Positions 1-12,032 of a DNA stretch of 64,000 nucleotides are shown here, piece after piece; position 1 is the first letter of the stretch, and the number at the start of each line of letters is the position of its first letter. A program made the translations under genes and the position numbers. This DNA comes from Adineta vaga (lineage: Eukaryota; Rotifera). The stretch covers positions 6,634,001 through 6,698,000 of the forward strand of contig CP075496.1 in assembly GCA_021613535.1 (NCBI GenBank), written 5' to 3'. Below the pieces are notes generated by a model, which did not search any database, had not been told where the DNA came from, and worked only from the letters and a program-made list of their open reading frames with translations.

Positions 1-190
1 TGAAAATATATTAACAAACAAAGATTTTAGAGATGATATCTTCGATATTATTCTGTTTTTTTTATAATATAAAAGAAAAACGTACAGTTCGTTTACTAAA
101 AGTGTTCAAGATAAGATTAGTCACATAGTACAAAAGTAAAACGATATGAATAGTTGAAGAATATTCCGTTTTAATAATACGATAGTTTTA

Positions 191-527
191 TCAGGCCATA
201 GGTCCATTAAATACATTTCCCATTGTATTTCCGTTAGACCAAGCACCAACTGGTATACCCATATTTTGAGATGGATCTCGAAAATTATCGAATTGATTAG
301 TACTAGTTTTCGGTGGTGTTGGACCTCCATGTGCAAGAAATTGAAAGTATTTCAAAAAGAAATACGCAACGACTAAACTTATTAGAAGGCTACTAATAGC
401 ACCAAATCCATTGAGTGTCCTAAAAGAAATGATCAAATATCTTCTTGTATCCAAATAAATTGATCTCTTCAACTTACCAGATGAACCAATAGTTTGCTAA
501 ACATGCAGAGAAATCAACAGTCGGCAT
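191..527 (-). CDS. Small single-pass membrane protein, unrecognised
   Basis: Two exons, 527-478 and 419-191, joined by a 58-base GT-AG intron (donor GTAAGT, acceptor TTTTAG). The split codon makes Trp. The joined product is about 92 residues. It starts MPTVDFSACLANYWFIW, then has one strongly hydrophobic segment (AISSLLISLVVAYFFLKYF, about residues 24-42), then a polar Gly/Pro/Asn-rich tail ending NVFNGPMA. There is no cleavable signal peptide. It looks like a small integral membrane protein of the SMIM kind, but I do not recognise the family. The start was chosen because it is the only ATG in the first exon that keeps the phase across the splice. Confidence 0.6.
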
Positions 528-1264
528 TTTTATTCCTTATGAATGAATCTGTTGTTTGTTTGATGAAAAAAACGATGACTGAAATGAAAAACGACAGCTT
601 TTAAATGGAGTATCTTATGTAAATATTGCATACATGTTTCTTTTTCATCATACGCCTTTTTCTCTTATTTTCAAAAATTTCATCTTCAAAAAGTAAAGAA
701 AAAAATCACTCATTTTAATTTCGTAATTTTTCTTTTAAAAATAAAGATTTCACTTCATTTTTCCATTAAACAACAAAACAATTTAGAATTACGTAGGACT
801 GAAAGAAGAAAACAATAAAGTCAATGAAAAGAAAAGAAAAGAAAAGTTTCATCCATTGTAATGCGAAAAGACCAAACGATATATTTTTTCTTCTTAAATA
901 ACAAAAATCGAAGTCATTGCTCAAATATATTGAACAACAATTCGACTTATTTTAATGATAAAAATCGAAATTCTTTTGTATGTGATAATATATTTCGAAT
1001 ATCCGATTACACATCATTCTATGTAAACAAGTTGACAACAACATACAATCGGATGTGCTTTTGTCAATAGAATATCTCTACATAGATAGATTAACTGATG
1101 TTATACAGCTTCTTTTTGTAGGCGAAAATGATCGTGTAAAAGAAAAGAGACCAATGATGATACATAAGCGAAAGAATGTAGATTGATTTTGAATGTATGA
1201 TTCTTTATTTAATGATCAGTTCAAAACTTGGCCAAGTGATCCTTCAACTTTTCAAAAAGATAAC
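528..1264. other. Intergenic, no gene seen
   Basis: AT-rich spacer between the divergent small membrane protein and the CBM14 gene. It contains short A/T tracts and a run of GAAAA units near 826-846. An open frame at 861-1070 has no coding character. Promoters for both flanking genes presumably lie here, but no motif stands out. Confidence 0.5.
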
Positions 1265-2757
1265 ATGTTTTATAGATATCTGTATATTGAATATATTTTT
1301 GTTTTTTTATTGACTATACAAAGTATGTTTTCGTTTATCAATAAAGAAATATTATTTACATATGTTTTTTTTTGTCTAGAGATTGATGGATTTATTTGTC
1401 CTAAAGATGGTCGATGGCCGCATCCAGCTGATTGTGAAAAGTACGCAGTGAATGAAAATAAAGATAATTTTTATTTATTTATTGTTTGTATATAGATTCT
1501 ACACATGTAATTCAGGCATTGGTGTTGAAGCATGGTAATTATCTAGATGGATATCTAATCATTAACTTCCGTATTATTTCTACTTCTCCTGATAGTAAAA
1601 CTTAATTTGAGAAGGTTGAATGATAAATATAAATTTCACTAGTTATTGACGGAAATCAAAACGGAAATAATTTCAAACTTATTTTTTCCGGATATTTTCC
1701 AAAAAGAAAGGAAAAGAACTTTTTCTAGGTGTGGAAATGGTATGACCTATGATATTGATCATGGAAGATGCGATTTATCCAAAAATATCGATTGCAAAAA
1801 TGGAGATCGACCAAATTGGAGTCCACCATCTGAATGTATATTTAAAGAATTTTAAAAAATCAATCAAAAAAAAATCTTTTCTTTTCCCTTTAGTGATAAC
1901 GCAAAGTGTAACTGAACATATGATTGTAAAGACAACAACTCATGTAAGCAACGAAGAAACAAAAATGATTAATCGATTTCAAATAACAATGAAATTAGCT
2001 ACAATTTTATCGACAAAAATTATACAAAGTAGAATGTTAGTACCAACCAATGATATTATTGAAAATACTCCTTGTACATTCCAAGGAAATATGCCTGATC
2101 CAGATGATTGTCAATGTAAATTACTATCTAATAAAACTTTCATTTTGTTATGAGTAAAAATCAATTGTCATCTTTTTAGCTTATTTGATGTGTCAAGATG
2201 ATGTTATAACACGTTTTCAATGTCCTGACAAACATTTATTTGATGATGATCTACAATTATGTAATGATTATCGAAAAGTTGTCTGTGGAAATCGTCCAAT
2301 AAGTAATCGTGAAAATGATCCATGTAGATTATTATTCATCTTCATTCAAATTTTCTTTTGAAATCTTTTCGTTTAGGTGTTGGTCGACCTAATGGTTGGT
2401 ATGCTAATTATGATCAACAATGTCGTTCATATTATTTATGTACTGAACAACGTAAAATTAAAATGGATGAATGTCCAATTGGATCGAAATGGAATCCACA
2501 TGGACTTCGATGTGATAATCCTAAATATATTCTTGCTCCGTGTAAAATTCTTTTCATTTGACTATATATATGTATTTGTTATCTTCGTGCATTTTTTTTC
2601 AGGTGGTCATCGTACTCAAAATCATGCATCTCTATTAGGTATTTTATTGAATTACATTTTTATTGGAAATCAATATTTATTCTTTCTTTTCGAAGGTCTT
2701 CATTATTCTTATTTAACGATACTAACTAGTTTTTCTCTTCTATTATTTACTATCTAA
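1265..2757 (+). CDS. Secreted chitin-binding (CBM14/peritrophin-A) protein, C-terminally anchored
   Basis: Nine exons joined in phase: 1265-1322, 1380-1440, 1496-1534, 1729-1835, 1894-2115, 2180-2323, 2377-2541, 2603-2638, 2696-2757 (297 residues). Exon 1 encodes a hydrophobic signal peptide (MFYRYLYIEYIFVFLLTIQ). The body has three or so cysteine-patterned peritrophin-A modules: one starting DGFICPKDGRWPHPADCEKF, one around CTFQGNMPDPDDCQ to YRKVVCGNRP, and one starting GRPNGWYANYDQQCRSYYLC. A Thr/Lys-rich linker in exon 5 separates the first two. The last exon encodes a hydrophobic tail (YLTILTSFSLLLFTI) typical of a GPI-attachment signal or terminal anchor. The family binds chitin in cuticle, gut lining or egg shell. 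Most introns are 49-65 bases. Those after exons 3, 6 and 8 use GTAATT, GTAGAT and GTATTT donors. Confidence 0.8.
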
Positions 2758-3091
2758 CATGTCATTTTTCTCTCGTTCTCTTTATCTTTAATATAACAAA
2801 AAAAAGTCTAACCTATCGGTTGGTAACACGTTTATTATATATATATATAATTATATGAATATGATCGATGATAGAGGAAGAAATACATATACATATATAA
2901 TCAATAATCTATCTTAACATGCTTGCACAAGTGTAGATACTTTGACAACCTCGTTTTTCATCGAATAGAGAATTATTATATATTTCTTGTTCTGTTTCAT
3001 TGAATGAAAACTTGAAGAAAAAGATTAGTAATGGTTTTTTCTCTTCAATTCTTTTCTAGCTTCTGGCGTATTTAGAAAACCATCTTGTTGC

Positions 3092-3128
<37 letters not shown>

Positions 3129-4553
3129 TTCTTGTTCATTGTAAAAGAAATAAAACTAGGATCAATGTTTTATGACTGATGCATGTTCTTATATTGATCG
3201 GCTTTAGTCAATGAATAATCTGAGGAGAAGAAGAAAATACACACATCAAATAAATGGCATGGAATTCTTCTTTCATTGATATAGATGTCAAACTTGATAG
3301 AGAAAAAAAAGGAAAATATGTAGTACAAGGCTTGTAATCTAGACGTTTTCATGTTTTTTCTCTTGAGAATCTAATGATGAAAAAGAAAAGAATAAATACT
3401 TCATTTAGTTTTATTTTTCGCTAAATAATACACAAATGAAGGTAATAAGATGTTTATTAATTATATGAATAAATAGAAAACTGATTCATTTGCTTTTTCT
3501 TGATTATTTTGGCTATTATGTTTAGATTGCTTGCATTTTTTCTTTCAAAGAAAAACCTATTCACAAAAACTTGTGTTGATTATATAAGAAGAAAAAAAGA
3601 TTTTTATTGGCGACTAACGATAAAATATCCCAAGAACGAGATGTAAAGGCATCATCTCAGTACTGTAGCTTAACTACTCTTTGTCTCGTGTGGATTCTGT
3701 CGAGAAATAGAGGAAAGAAAAAGAGAAAATGACGAACATCGAATAAGAAAGAAAGAAAGAGGAAAAAATAGTAGAATGAGAGAGAGAGAGAAGGGCTTGA
3801 TTATGGCAATGCTTGCACTTTGAAAATCTTTCTCTATTCTTCCGATGAGTCTTTCTAGAGAGTTCGACTGACGATGATGTACTGACAGTTTTAATATATG
3901 AACGTCGAAGAGAAGAAACAATCTAGCGAATAGAAGAAAACAAGCGAGCAGCATGATAACGTCAGCATAGAAAAGTTTTGACATTTACAACAATATCTAA
4001 TGAATAGTTCTTTCATTGCTACCATAATTTCCTCTTTTCTAGCCGAATAGCAGACTCATCCAAATGATATGTAAAACAGCTCCGTTGCATCGTATACACT
4101 ATCACTATCAAGCACTATCGATGGTTATAATCTAGAATATAGAAAAAAAAACAGCTGACAAAATGGCCTTCGATTCTAGTCGATCGTGTGAGTCATAATA
4201 AACTCGTCATGTTGAAGGTAGAAGACGAGGAAGAGTAATAGTAATATTAGATCTTTCTTTTCTCTCTCTCGTCTTTTTTCTCTCTTCGTCTTTGATGATA
4301 GGTCGATACTCATTTCATCTCGTTTTCATATCGATATAGTTTTTTTCTTTTTCTTTTTTCTTCTCTTGTTAATGAGAATGTAAAAGGTCGATCAACGAAG
4401 TTCTATTTATTCTTCAGTATGCTCACTAAACTTTATTTATAATGCATTCATTCTCTTTCTCAATTGATTTCTTTCTTTTTATTATAGAAACAAGAATAAA
4501 AGTGCATTCAGATTCATGATTGATCTTTGCTTTTTTAATTTTCTTTAAGTAAA
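2758..4553. other. Intergenic, microsatellite only
   Basis: About 1.8 kb between the CBM14 gene and the SLCO gene. It holds a perfect ATT trinucleotide run, short TA runs near 2835-2850, GAGA runs around 3778-3793, and T/C-rich tracts at 4255-4375. Open frames on the minus strand (3170-3352, 3670-3984) show no homology and poor codon character. The T/C-rich stretch and the acceptor-like TTTCTTTAAG just before 4554 belong to the 5' region of the SLCO gene. Confidence 0.5.
3092..3128. repeat. (ATT)n microsatellite
   Basis: About twelve uninterrupted ATT units in a non-coding region. It is a simple repeat and probably length-polymorphic. Confidence 0.9.
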
Positions 4554-6988
4554 ATGCATCAAATTATTGGTGAAGATGATATTATTATTGATCCGACGAT
4601 GATGAAGTCCAATTCCATATCGTTAACTGCAAAGATGATATTTATTCTTATATGTGCATGTAATATGATTCAAAATGCAATCGTCGGAGGTTCAAATAAT
4701 GCAATAATGACAACATTAGAAACAGGATTTTATATGACGTCAACTGAAACAGGATTATTTCAATCAGTTTATGAGCTTGTTGCCATTTTTACATATCCAC
4801 TTGTAGGTTATTTTGGTGATCGAAGTGGTCGAAAAGTTCGATGGATAGCTGTTTCCATGGGTATACTTGCCGGTGGTTTTCTTGTTATGTCATTTCCACA
4901 TTTATTAGAATCAAAGCGTGGTAAACCACCATTAGATCCTCTTATTGTTGATCATTTATCATTATGTAATCCTAATAGAACAATCAATGTTTGTACAATA
5001 TCAAATAATTTAAGATTTTTAAGTCATTTAAAATATGTTTTCTATCTTTCAAATATTATTAATGCTTGTGGATCAGCTGCTCTACCAACATTAGCTGTAA
5101 CATTAATTGAAGATTTATTTCCACCTGAAAAAGCACCTATTGCTCAAGGTAATTTATTTCTATGAATGAATCGATTAGAATAATCAAGAGCTATCTTTTT
5201 CTGTAGGGATATTCTATGCTGTAGGTGGCATCGGGATTGGTCTTGGATTTCTTGCTACATCACAATTTTTAAAAGTTTATACCTATATTAAAAAACCACT
5301 TTGGTTAACACCTGTTTATTCTGAATGGGTTGGAGCATGGTGGTTAGTTTATGCATTAGGAACTTGTATTAGTTTGATACTTTGTTTATTTCTGTGCATC
5401 TTTGATATTGGTGATCGTCGAAATAAATATTTGAGTCAACAAAAAGATATGGAAAATGCATTAAATCCCAGTTATCTTTTATTAACATCAGCAACAACTG
5501 ATGACAAAGAACTTGTGTCAACTAATCATCAGATATTGTCGCGAACAAGTTCATCGACAACAAATTTAAGCTCATCAGTAAATGTCGTACCAAATGAATT
5601 TCTAGATGAAGAAACAATTGCTACAATCAATACATCAAATGTGAAATGTTCTGCTACGACAACTTTCATTAAATTAAAAGAATTTTTTACAGACGTCTCT
5701 TCATTAATTAAACATTTACTTGTGAATTTACGTTTTATGGGTATTACATGTTGTGCAATTATTGAAGCATTACTAATCAAAGGATATCTCGCATTTTTAA
5801 GTAAACATATTGAATATCAATTTCGAACAACATCATCACATTCAAGTGTTTATATTGGCGTTATTTCATTATTTTCTGTAAAAATAGATTTCTTCGACAG
5901 TTACAAGTATCTCTTATGTTTTCATTTTTTTCTCTTTCTTTTCAGGTTATTTTTGGAACACCATTAGGCGCCTTTTGCGTCAAACGATTTGATATGAACG
6001 GAAGGCAATGTGCCAAATTTTGCTGTATAATTCTCGCTTGTTCATCTGTGATTTTTCTTGGCCTAATGCTTCATTGTCGTGAACCAACTATTGGTAAACT
6101 AAAATATAGAAGATAAAAGACAATAAAACAAAGTCATTAAATTGTATTCTGATTTTAGGTACAACACATTCCATGCCTGTTATATCAACACCGTTTGATG
6201 ATGATTTCTTTGACGAACCTGTGATACAAGCTGATCTTGTTGATAAGCCATGTGAACAAACTTGCAGTATGTATTCTAAATATTGAGAATTGTTTACTTT
6301 AATCTGACTATTTTCTATGTAAAGAATGCGACATGAATATCTATGAACCAGTGTGCGATATGAAAAGTCGTAAAACGTATCAAAATCCATGTTTGTTAGG
6401 TTGTAAGAAAACTCTTAAAGGACAATATACAGATTGTTTATGTTTACCAAAAAATAGTACAGTATTTGTTGGTAAGTTCGTATTCGTTTCAAAAAAAGAA
6501 TTCTTTGATATTCTTCTGTAGGTCGATGTAAAGAACGTAAATGTACTATCAATCTAATGATTACATTATGTGGTGCATTTATTGTTGTTTTTATGTCTTG
6601 TTGTGTCATTGTTCCTGCATTAAAATGTGTTTTGCATAGTGTTGAACCGACACATCGTGCATTTTCACTTGGATTCAAATCAACAATGACGAAAACATTT
6701 GGATATCTTCCTGGAACGATTCTTTTCGGTGCAATTATTGATCGAACATGTAAAACATGGATACGTGGAACATGTGGATTTAAATATCAATGTAAACATT
6801 ATAATAATAAACGTATGGCAATATCATTAGCCTTATTAGGTTGTGGTTTTCGAAGTTTATCTGCATTATTCTGTGCGATATCTTGGTATGCATATATAAA
6901 AAAACCAGATATACAAGAACAGAAAAAAAGTAGTCGACAACATTCTCAAATTCTAACACCGAATATAACACATTCTGTTGATATTTGA
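4554..6988 (+). CDS. SLCO: Solute carrier organic anion transporter (SLCO/OATP)
   Basis: Six exons: 4554-5148, 5207-5877, 5946-6093, 6159-6266, 6325-6471, 6522-6988 (711 residues, normal for the family). OATPs are 12-helix plasma-membrane exchangers for bile salts, steroid conjugates, prostaglandins and other amphipathic anions. Near the N terminus the sequence shows the family pattern around TGLFQSVYELVAIFTYPLVG and the loop GDRSGRK. The OATP signature appears at SEWVGAWWLVYALG. A long Ser/Thr-rich central cytoplasmic loop follows. The large extracellular Kazal-like loop is CDMNIYEPVCDMKSRKTYQN followed by further cysteines. The C-terminal helices end near YAYIKK. Introns are 51-68 bases. 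An AG lies four bases before the ATG (TTTCTTTAAG then TAAAATG), as in several other genes here. The specific paralogue cannot be named. Confidence 0.92.
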
Positions 6989-8118
6989 ACATTCATATTT
7001 CTAGTCATTTGTACTTCTATACTTTCGTTTGTGAATTTATGTCTATATTTATTATGTTGATGTGTATGTATGTATGTGTATGTGAACGAAGGAGTTTGAA
7101 AAAGAATTATTCTTAGAATCATTATACAATGATAAATAAATTTTGATAGAAATACAACATGACAGATTTTTGTTTGGTTTCTTCTCCGTGAAAGAATTAA
7201 TTAATTTATTAACCGAAACAGAAACAAGATTGTATTCGACAAGACGTTTTTTTTTCATAAGTTAATTATTAATTTGTCTTGAAAGTTATTCTCATAGATG
7301 AGAATAATATTGAAAGATGGTTTTTTCTTCCTAGAGAATGAATATTTCTTTCTTATTTTATTACAATATACAATTAATTCGCATAGATTTTGATTTAATA
7401 TTCACAAGCTGAAAAAAATGTTATCGATTGAGTTCATTGATTAATGAAATAGAGTGAATAATGCACTTAGTTAAGTCTATTATTTCGAATTTCATATATA
7501 CATATTTAGTGAATAACGTATGCTCGTAAGAAATTTTCTTTAGATCTAATTAGAAGAAATTCTTCATCCGATTGCAATGAAAATAAAGGTGATAGAAATC
7601 GATGGTTTCAAATGAATGACAATGATAATAATAGTTGTAGTTAAGTCAAATCTTATTGTAAGAGAAGAAAGAAAAAACATTTCTAGTTCGCGTAAATTGA
7701 TGAATGTCAATAATAACATCAATCTAGAATTTGCATGTTTGAAACACATACATGCAAGGACTGTCGGCTAAAGTTTAAAAACTAAACATGTGGGAATACA
7801 TTTATTAGTTCTTCAAAGATTAACAGGACATATTTATATTCGATTGAGATGTGAACGTTACAGTTTTATAATTATACTGGGATATTTAGTATGTAATTTT
7901 GTATTTAATATAATTTATATCTTTCGATTAGATAAGTAATGAAAAGTGAATTACGAAATCTTTTTTTTTTCTTTACATAAATAGAACAATAAATTAATGT
8001 TGGTACATATTGAGATCAAATCGACCTACACATGTTTTTTCAGCAAATAATAGATCCAATCGATTTTGTTAATCATTATCTTCTTTTACATTTTATCATT
8101 TCTATTTTTCAATTGAAA
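6989..8118. other. Intergenic, no gene seen
   Basis: AT-rich spacer between two plus-strand genes. A likely polyadenylation signal (AATAAA, near 7135) follows the SLCO stop. GT/TA dinucleotide-like sequence lies near 7060-7085. A TTTTTTCAG acceptor-like site ends at 8043, upstream of the next gene's start. No convincing exon is present. Confidence 0.5.
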
Positions 8119-9234
8119 ATGATTATTCATCTTATTTTTCTTGTCTTTCTACCATGTATCTTTATGATTGATATCATACAAGTACGTGTTTCAACTGATT
8201 CTTCGAATAGTTGGATTGTTCAAAATGAAAATGAAGGTTTTATTATTGATTGTGGTTGTTATTGGGAGCATGGAATAATTCTTGGTCAGAAATGGCGTGA
8301 AAAATTTCCAAATGGAACAGTGCCATCATTCATTTTTCTTACACATACACATCCTGATAATATTCTTGGACTTGTTAGTTTTCTAAATCAATTGAATGTA
8401 ACTCAATTACCAGTATATGTTAGTAGTTCAGGTGCATTGAAAGAAATGAATTATTGGTTAGAAATTTGGCAAGAAATCAATCCATTTGAAACATCGATAT
8501 TATTAGATAAACGTCAATCACCAGATCAGTTTCTCTATAATAATCATATCAAAGTACTTGATCATCCATTGAAAATATTCAATGACGAAAAAATACATAT
8601 TATTTCAAATTTTCCTACTGCTGAATCCATTCATTCATCAATGATCTATATTCCTGCAATGAAAGCTCTTTTCACTGGTGATTTAGTTGCAGTACATAGT
8701 CATCTATTTGTTTCACCATCGGATACGTATCCAGAGTCAGATAATCATGTCTGTAATTGGATTGGTATTTTACAGAGTCTAAATTGTCAATTTCCATCAT
8801 CAACTCATATATATCCCGCACATGGTGATGGACCATCAACTATGTCATTTATTGATACAATTGATACAAATATACGATGGTTAACTTATATGCGAGCATT
8901 AGTCTTTAATTCGTGTAATACAACATTTGTTATGCGTATTTTAGAAGATGTTTTTCGTAATTATTCAAATATTGAACAATCACGCGCTTCTCTAGCCAAT
9001 CGTATACCACACTCAGCTATTTCAGTCGGTTGTCAATGTTCAAAAAATGTCTCTAATACTTGTGGTGGTCTTCAACCACCTCCTTGTCAATTTCTACCGA
9101 AAAACAAAACACAATCAACAAGAACTACAGGTCTCTCTATTGCTTGTATTCATCAACAAATACCAGCATCATCTGTATTTCTTCAAATTAACATTGTTTT
9201 TCTGTTCATTATATTATCAGCAAATATATTTTAA
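8119..9234 (+). CDS. Secreted metallo-beta-lactamase-fold protein, intronless
   Basis: A single uninterrupted frame of 371 residues from the ATG at 8119. An upstream in-frame ATG at 8032 overlaps an acceptor-like TTTTTTCAG, so I prefer 8119, which directly starts a signal peptide (MIIHLIFLVFLPCIFMIDII). The metallo-beta-lactamase motifs are THTHPDN (residues 75-81; the family norm is HxHxDH), a His in AESIHSS, FTGDLV and YPAHGDG. The last metal ligand of the first motif is therefore Asn instead of His. After the catalytic core there is a Cys-rich stretch (GCQCSKNVSNTCGG) and a hydrophobic C terminus (VFLQINIVFLFIILSANIF), suggesting a surface-anchored protein. The closest family resemblance I can name is to bacterial MBL-fold hydrolases of unknown substrate. 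Lack of introns among intron-rich neighbours fits transfer or retroposition. The stop lies 96 bases from that of the convergent eL22 gene. Confidence 0.75.
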   Translation: MIIHLIFLVFLPCIFMIDIIQVRVSTDSSNSWIVQNENEGFIIDCGCYWEHGIILGQKWREKFPNGTVPSFIFLTHTHPDNILGLVSFLNQLNVTQLPVYVSSSGALKEMNYWLEIWQEINPFETSILLDKRQSPDQFLYNNHIKVLDHPLKIFNDEKIHIISNFPTAESIHSSMIYIPAMKALFTGDLVAVHSHLFVSPSDTYPESDNHVCNWIGILQSLNCQFPSSTHIYPAHGDGPSTMSFIDTIDTNIRWLTYMRALVFNSCNTTFVMRILEDVFRNYSNIEQSRASLANRIPHSAISVGCQCSKNVSNTCGGLQPPPCQFLPKNKTQSTRTTGLSIACIHQQIPASSVFLQINIVFLFIILSANIF

Positions 9235-9330
9235 ATCTCCTTTGTTTCTTCTTGTTATTTTTCGTTTTTTCTTTTTTCAAATAGAGTACAATAATCAAGT
9301 GCTCAAACAAAAAAAACGATAAGAACTAAT

Positions 9331-10156
9331 TTAGGCATCATCTTCGCCTTCATTTTCTTCTTGATTGATATTGAAGTAACGTAATTCATAGGAATCTTTG
9401 GAATTAGCAATAACTCGTAACCAATCTCGAAGTTCATGTTTTTTCAAGAATTTCTTTGTTAAATATTTCATATATCTACAACGATGAATATAGAACAAGA
9501 TTAAAAAGATTGTTTTGAGAATACTAAAACAAATAAACTTACCGTTTAGAAAGTGGATTTTCCGATGTAATTGAAATTTTTGATTTGCCTTTTTCAATAC
9601 CAACATTACCAGTTAAATTTGATGTTTTACCATTGATCTTCATTTTTTCAAGTAAAAATCGTTCCTAAACAATGACTCATTAAGTATATGTTTGCACTGA
9701 AGAATAATCTCATATACATACAAATGCAGCAAGATCGAAAATACCATCTTCAACTGGATGTGTGCAATCGATATGGTATTTAATTGCCTTGTTTTTCTTC
9801 TTTGAACTACTTTTACCACCTTTTGGTGTAGTAGTTGTTTTTTTCGTTACTTTCGTTGATGTTTTAGCTAAGGATGATGTTGACTTAGCTGTTGATGTTG
9901 GAGCCTTTGGTTTGGTTTGGGCGGCTGCTGGTGTTGTTGTTGATGTAGCCGTAGCTGGTGCTGGCTTTTTAGCTACTTCGACCTTCTATTTAAGTAGTTT
10001 TTTAATAGAAGAAAATGAAGAATGAAAAGAAAATGAAGAATATACCTCTGCTTTTGGTGGAGCAGGTGCTGCTGTAGCTGGTTTTTTAGCAGCAGCAGTA
10101 GCAGAGGCTTTTTTTGTTGCTGATGAAGCAGTTCCTGCTGTCTTTTTGTCAGACAT
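9331..10156 (-). CDS. RPL22: 60S ribosomal protein L22 (eL22)
   Basis: Four exons: 10156-10046, 9985-9722, 9664-9543, 9475-9331 (213 residues). The C-terminal about 110 residues are a typical eL22: [20 protein letters not shown], then [18 protein letters not shown], then the [20 protein letters not shown] core and an acidic end (EENEGEDDA). A roughly 95-residue Ala/Lys/Pro/Thr-rich N-terminal extension ([20 protein letters not shown] and onward) precedes it. Such extensions are known in insect eL22 proteins, and resemble histone H1 tails. The protein is an RNA-binding component of the large ribosomal subunit. Introns are 57-67 bases. It is convergent with the MBL-fold gene. Confidence 0.95.
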
Positions 10157-12032
10157 GTTGAAAACGATAGAAATAGAGACTAAAACGGATCTGCAAAAAA
10201 CAACGATAATGAGAAGTTAATTTATAAGAATCTGCAAAGAAAATGTATATAACAGGACTGACAAGATGTCCAATTTTCTTTTCACTTTTTGAATTGAATC
10301 AGTATTGTTTATTTCTTGGAAGTCCATGTTTTCTATTGGTTTTTTCAAAAATCCATATGTTCCTTGATTTAGAAATCGTATATTCAAAAGATTTTCTTTC
10401 TCTTAGATTTCTTTAAAAATTTATATCTGAAAATTTACTATCCAAAAGATTTTTTTGATTTGAAAATAGATGTCACTAGTGTTCAATCCGTAATCTTCAT
10501 TATAGTTATACTCTACGAAAATACTATCATATTTTGAATTTGAGAACGTTGAACAACAATAAATTCGATGGAAAAAGAAAGAGACAGATAATATATATAT
10601 ATATATGCTGATCTTAGATACAATTGGATAGTTGAAGACAATATGTTATATTGAAATGTTAGCATTCCAAATTTGACATTAATTAGTACATATATCGCAT
10701 TTCTACACTGGTTTTACACACAAAAAAACGTATGACGAGTGTTAAAAGTTTTGTAACATCTGTATGTAATAATGTAACGAGATAAATGATACGTTTCAGT
10801 AGAAGATATTAGTTAATAATTAGCTTTGTTATTCTAGGTGAATGTAGTAGGTAAAAAAAGAAATTCGATTTTGATTTTCCAATCTAGTTAAGTTCCCACA
10901 CTCTCTCGAGATCAACACATATTTTCTTTAAAAACAGTTATTACTCTCAATTTTACTTGATGTTTCATCAGCCATTCCCAATATAGTATACAACAGGGAA
11001 TGTCTAGACATATTGGTCATTGAAAAATAAAACTAAGATCAGTTTTTGTAAATTATGAATTACAATATAGTCCAAAATGTGTTTGATTCACATAAATATC
11101 AAACAGAAGTGTGAACTTTTTCTCATTCGTCCTATGCTAGTTAATATCAGATCACCAACAGCTGTTTTCATCTCTTATAACAATAAATATATATCTCTAT
11201 CTGATTTTAGTTATTTGCTTTCAATAGAGATTGATGTATCTTTTCTCATTCATAATGTTGAAAGAAACTATTCTTCCGAGTTCTGTTTGATAACCTTCAT
11301 TACACGAATTAGTATAACTTATGACAAAAAATCGAAAGCATACCAAGCAACAAACAAACAAACAAACACACACACACAATCAACTATGCATACTGAATAC
11401 AAAAAATAAGAATAGAAAAGAAAAGTCATCTATAATCAGAAACAAATCAAGAAGAATCAACATAAGATTGATTGCGAAAAAAAACTGAATGAAAACTTAT
11501 GTATTTTTTTAAATTAACCACATAGTGGAATAGAGAAAGAAAGCAAAAATAATATCCCAAGATTTACATTTATGATACATAAGGAAGATATTTTTTTAAA
11601 CAGATGTTTCATAAACAGATGATCGATGTGAATTGAGCTAAAAAAATTCGATAGAAAAAATACGAGATGATTCGAATCAAATCAATAGATTCATTACATA
11701 CATTTTCGGACATTGGTCGATGTTTGGATAGTCCTTCAATTGATTTGCTAGCTGATGGAGTTGATATTCTAACAAAAATAATTGAAAATTGATCAACTTT
11801 CTAATCGTTATTAACAATTCCAGTTTTCTGCAAGCAATGATGATAGATATAAGGTTTCTATCCTATGCCAAAGGTTATATCTCTCTTACTCTCTCTCTCT
11901 CTATACAGATATGTTTATTTGATCTTTTAGATCAGAAAAGACAAGAGTTACTAATAGTACATATGTTGCTACTATTGACAGAAGCCTCATCTATGAAAAT
12001 ATAACTCTCATCAGAAGTTTTTCTTTTGTTTC
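10157..12032. other. Intergenic, no gene seen
   Basis: About 1.9 kb between the 5' end of eL22 and the 3' end of the disordered scaffold gene. It is AT-rich, with a TA run near 10592-10607 and CA/CAAA units at 11346-11378. The open frames at 11077-11409 and 11789-12004 have no recognisable features. The eL22 promoter should be in the right-hand part next to 10157. Confidence 0.5.

Noticed and set aside
9762-10025. Open frame on the plus strand
   Set aside because: It is the antisense shadow of the eL22 Ala/Lys-rich N-terminal exon.
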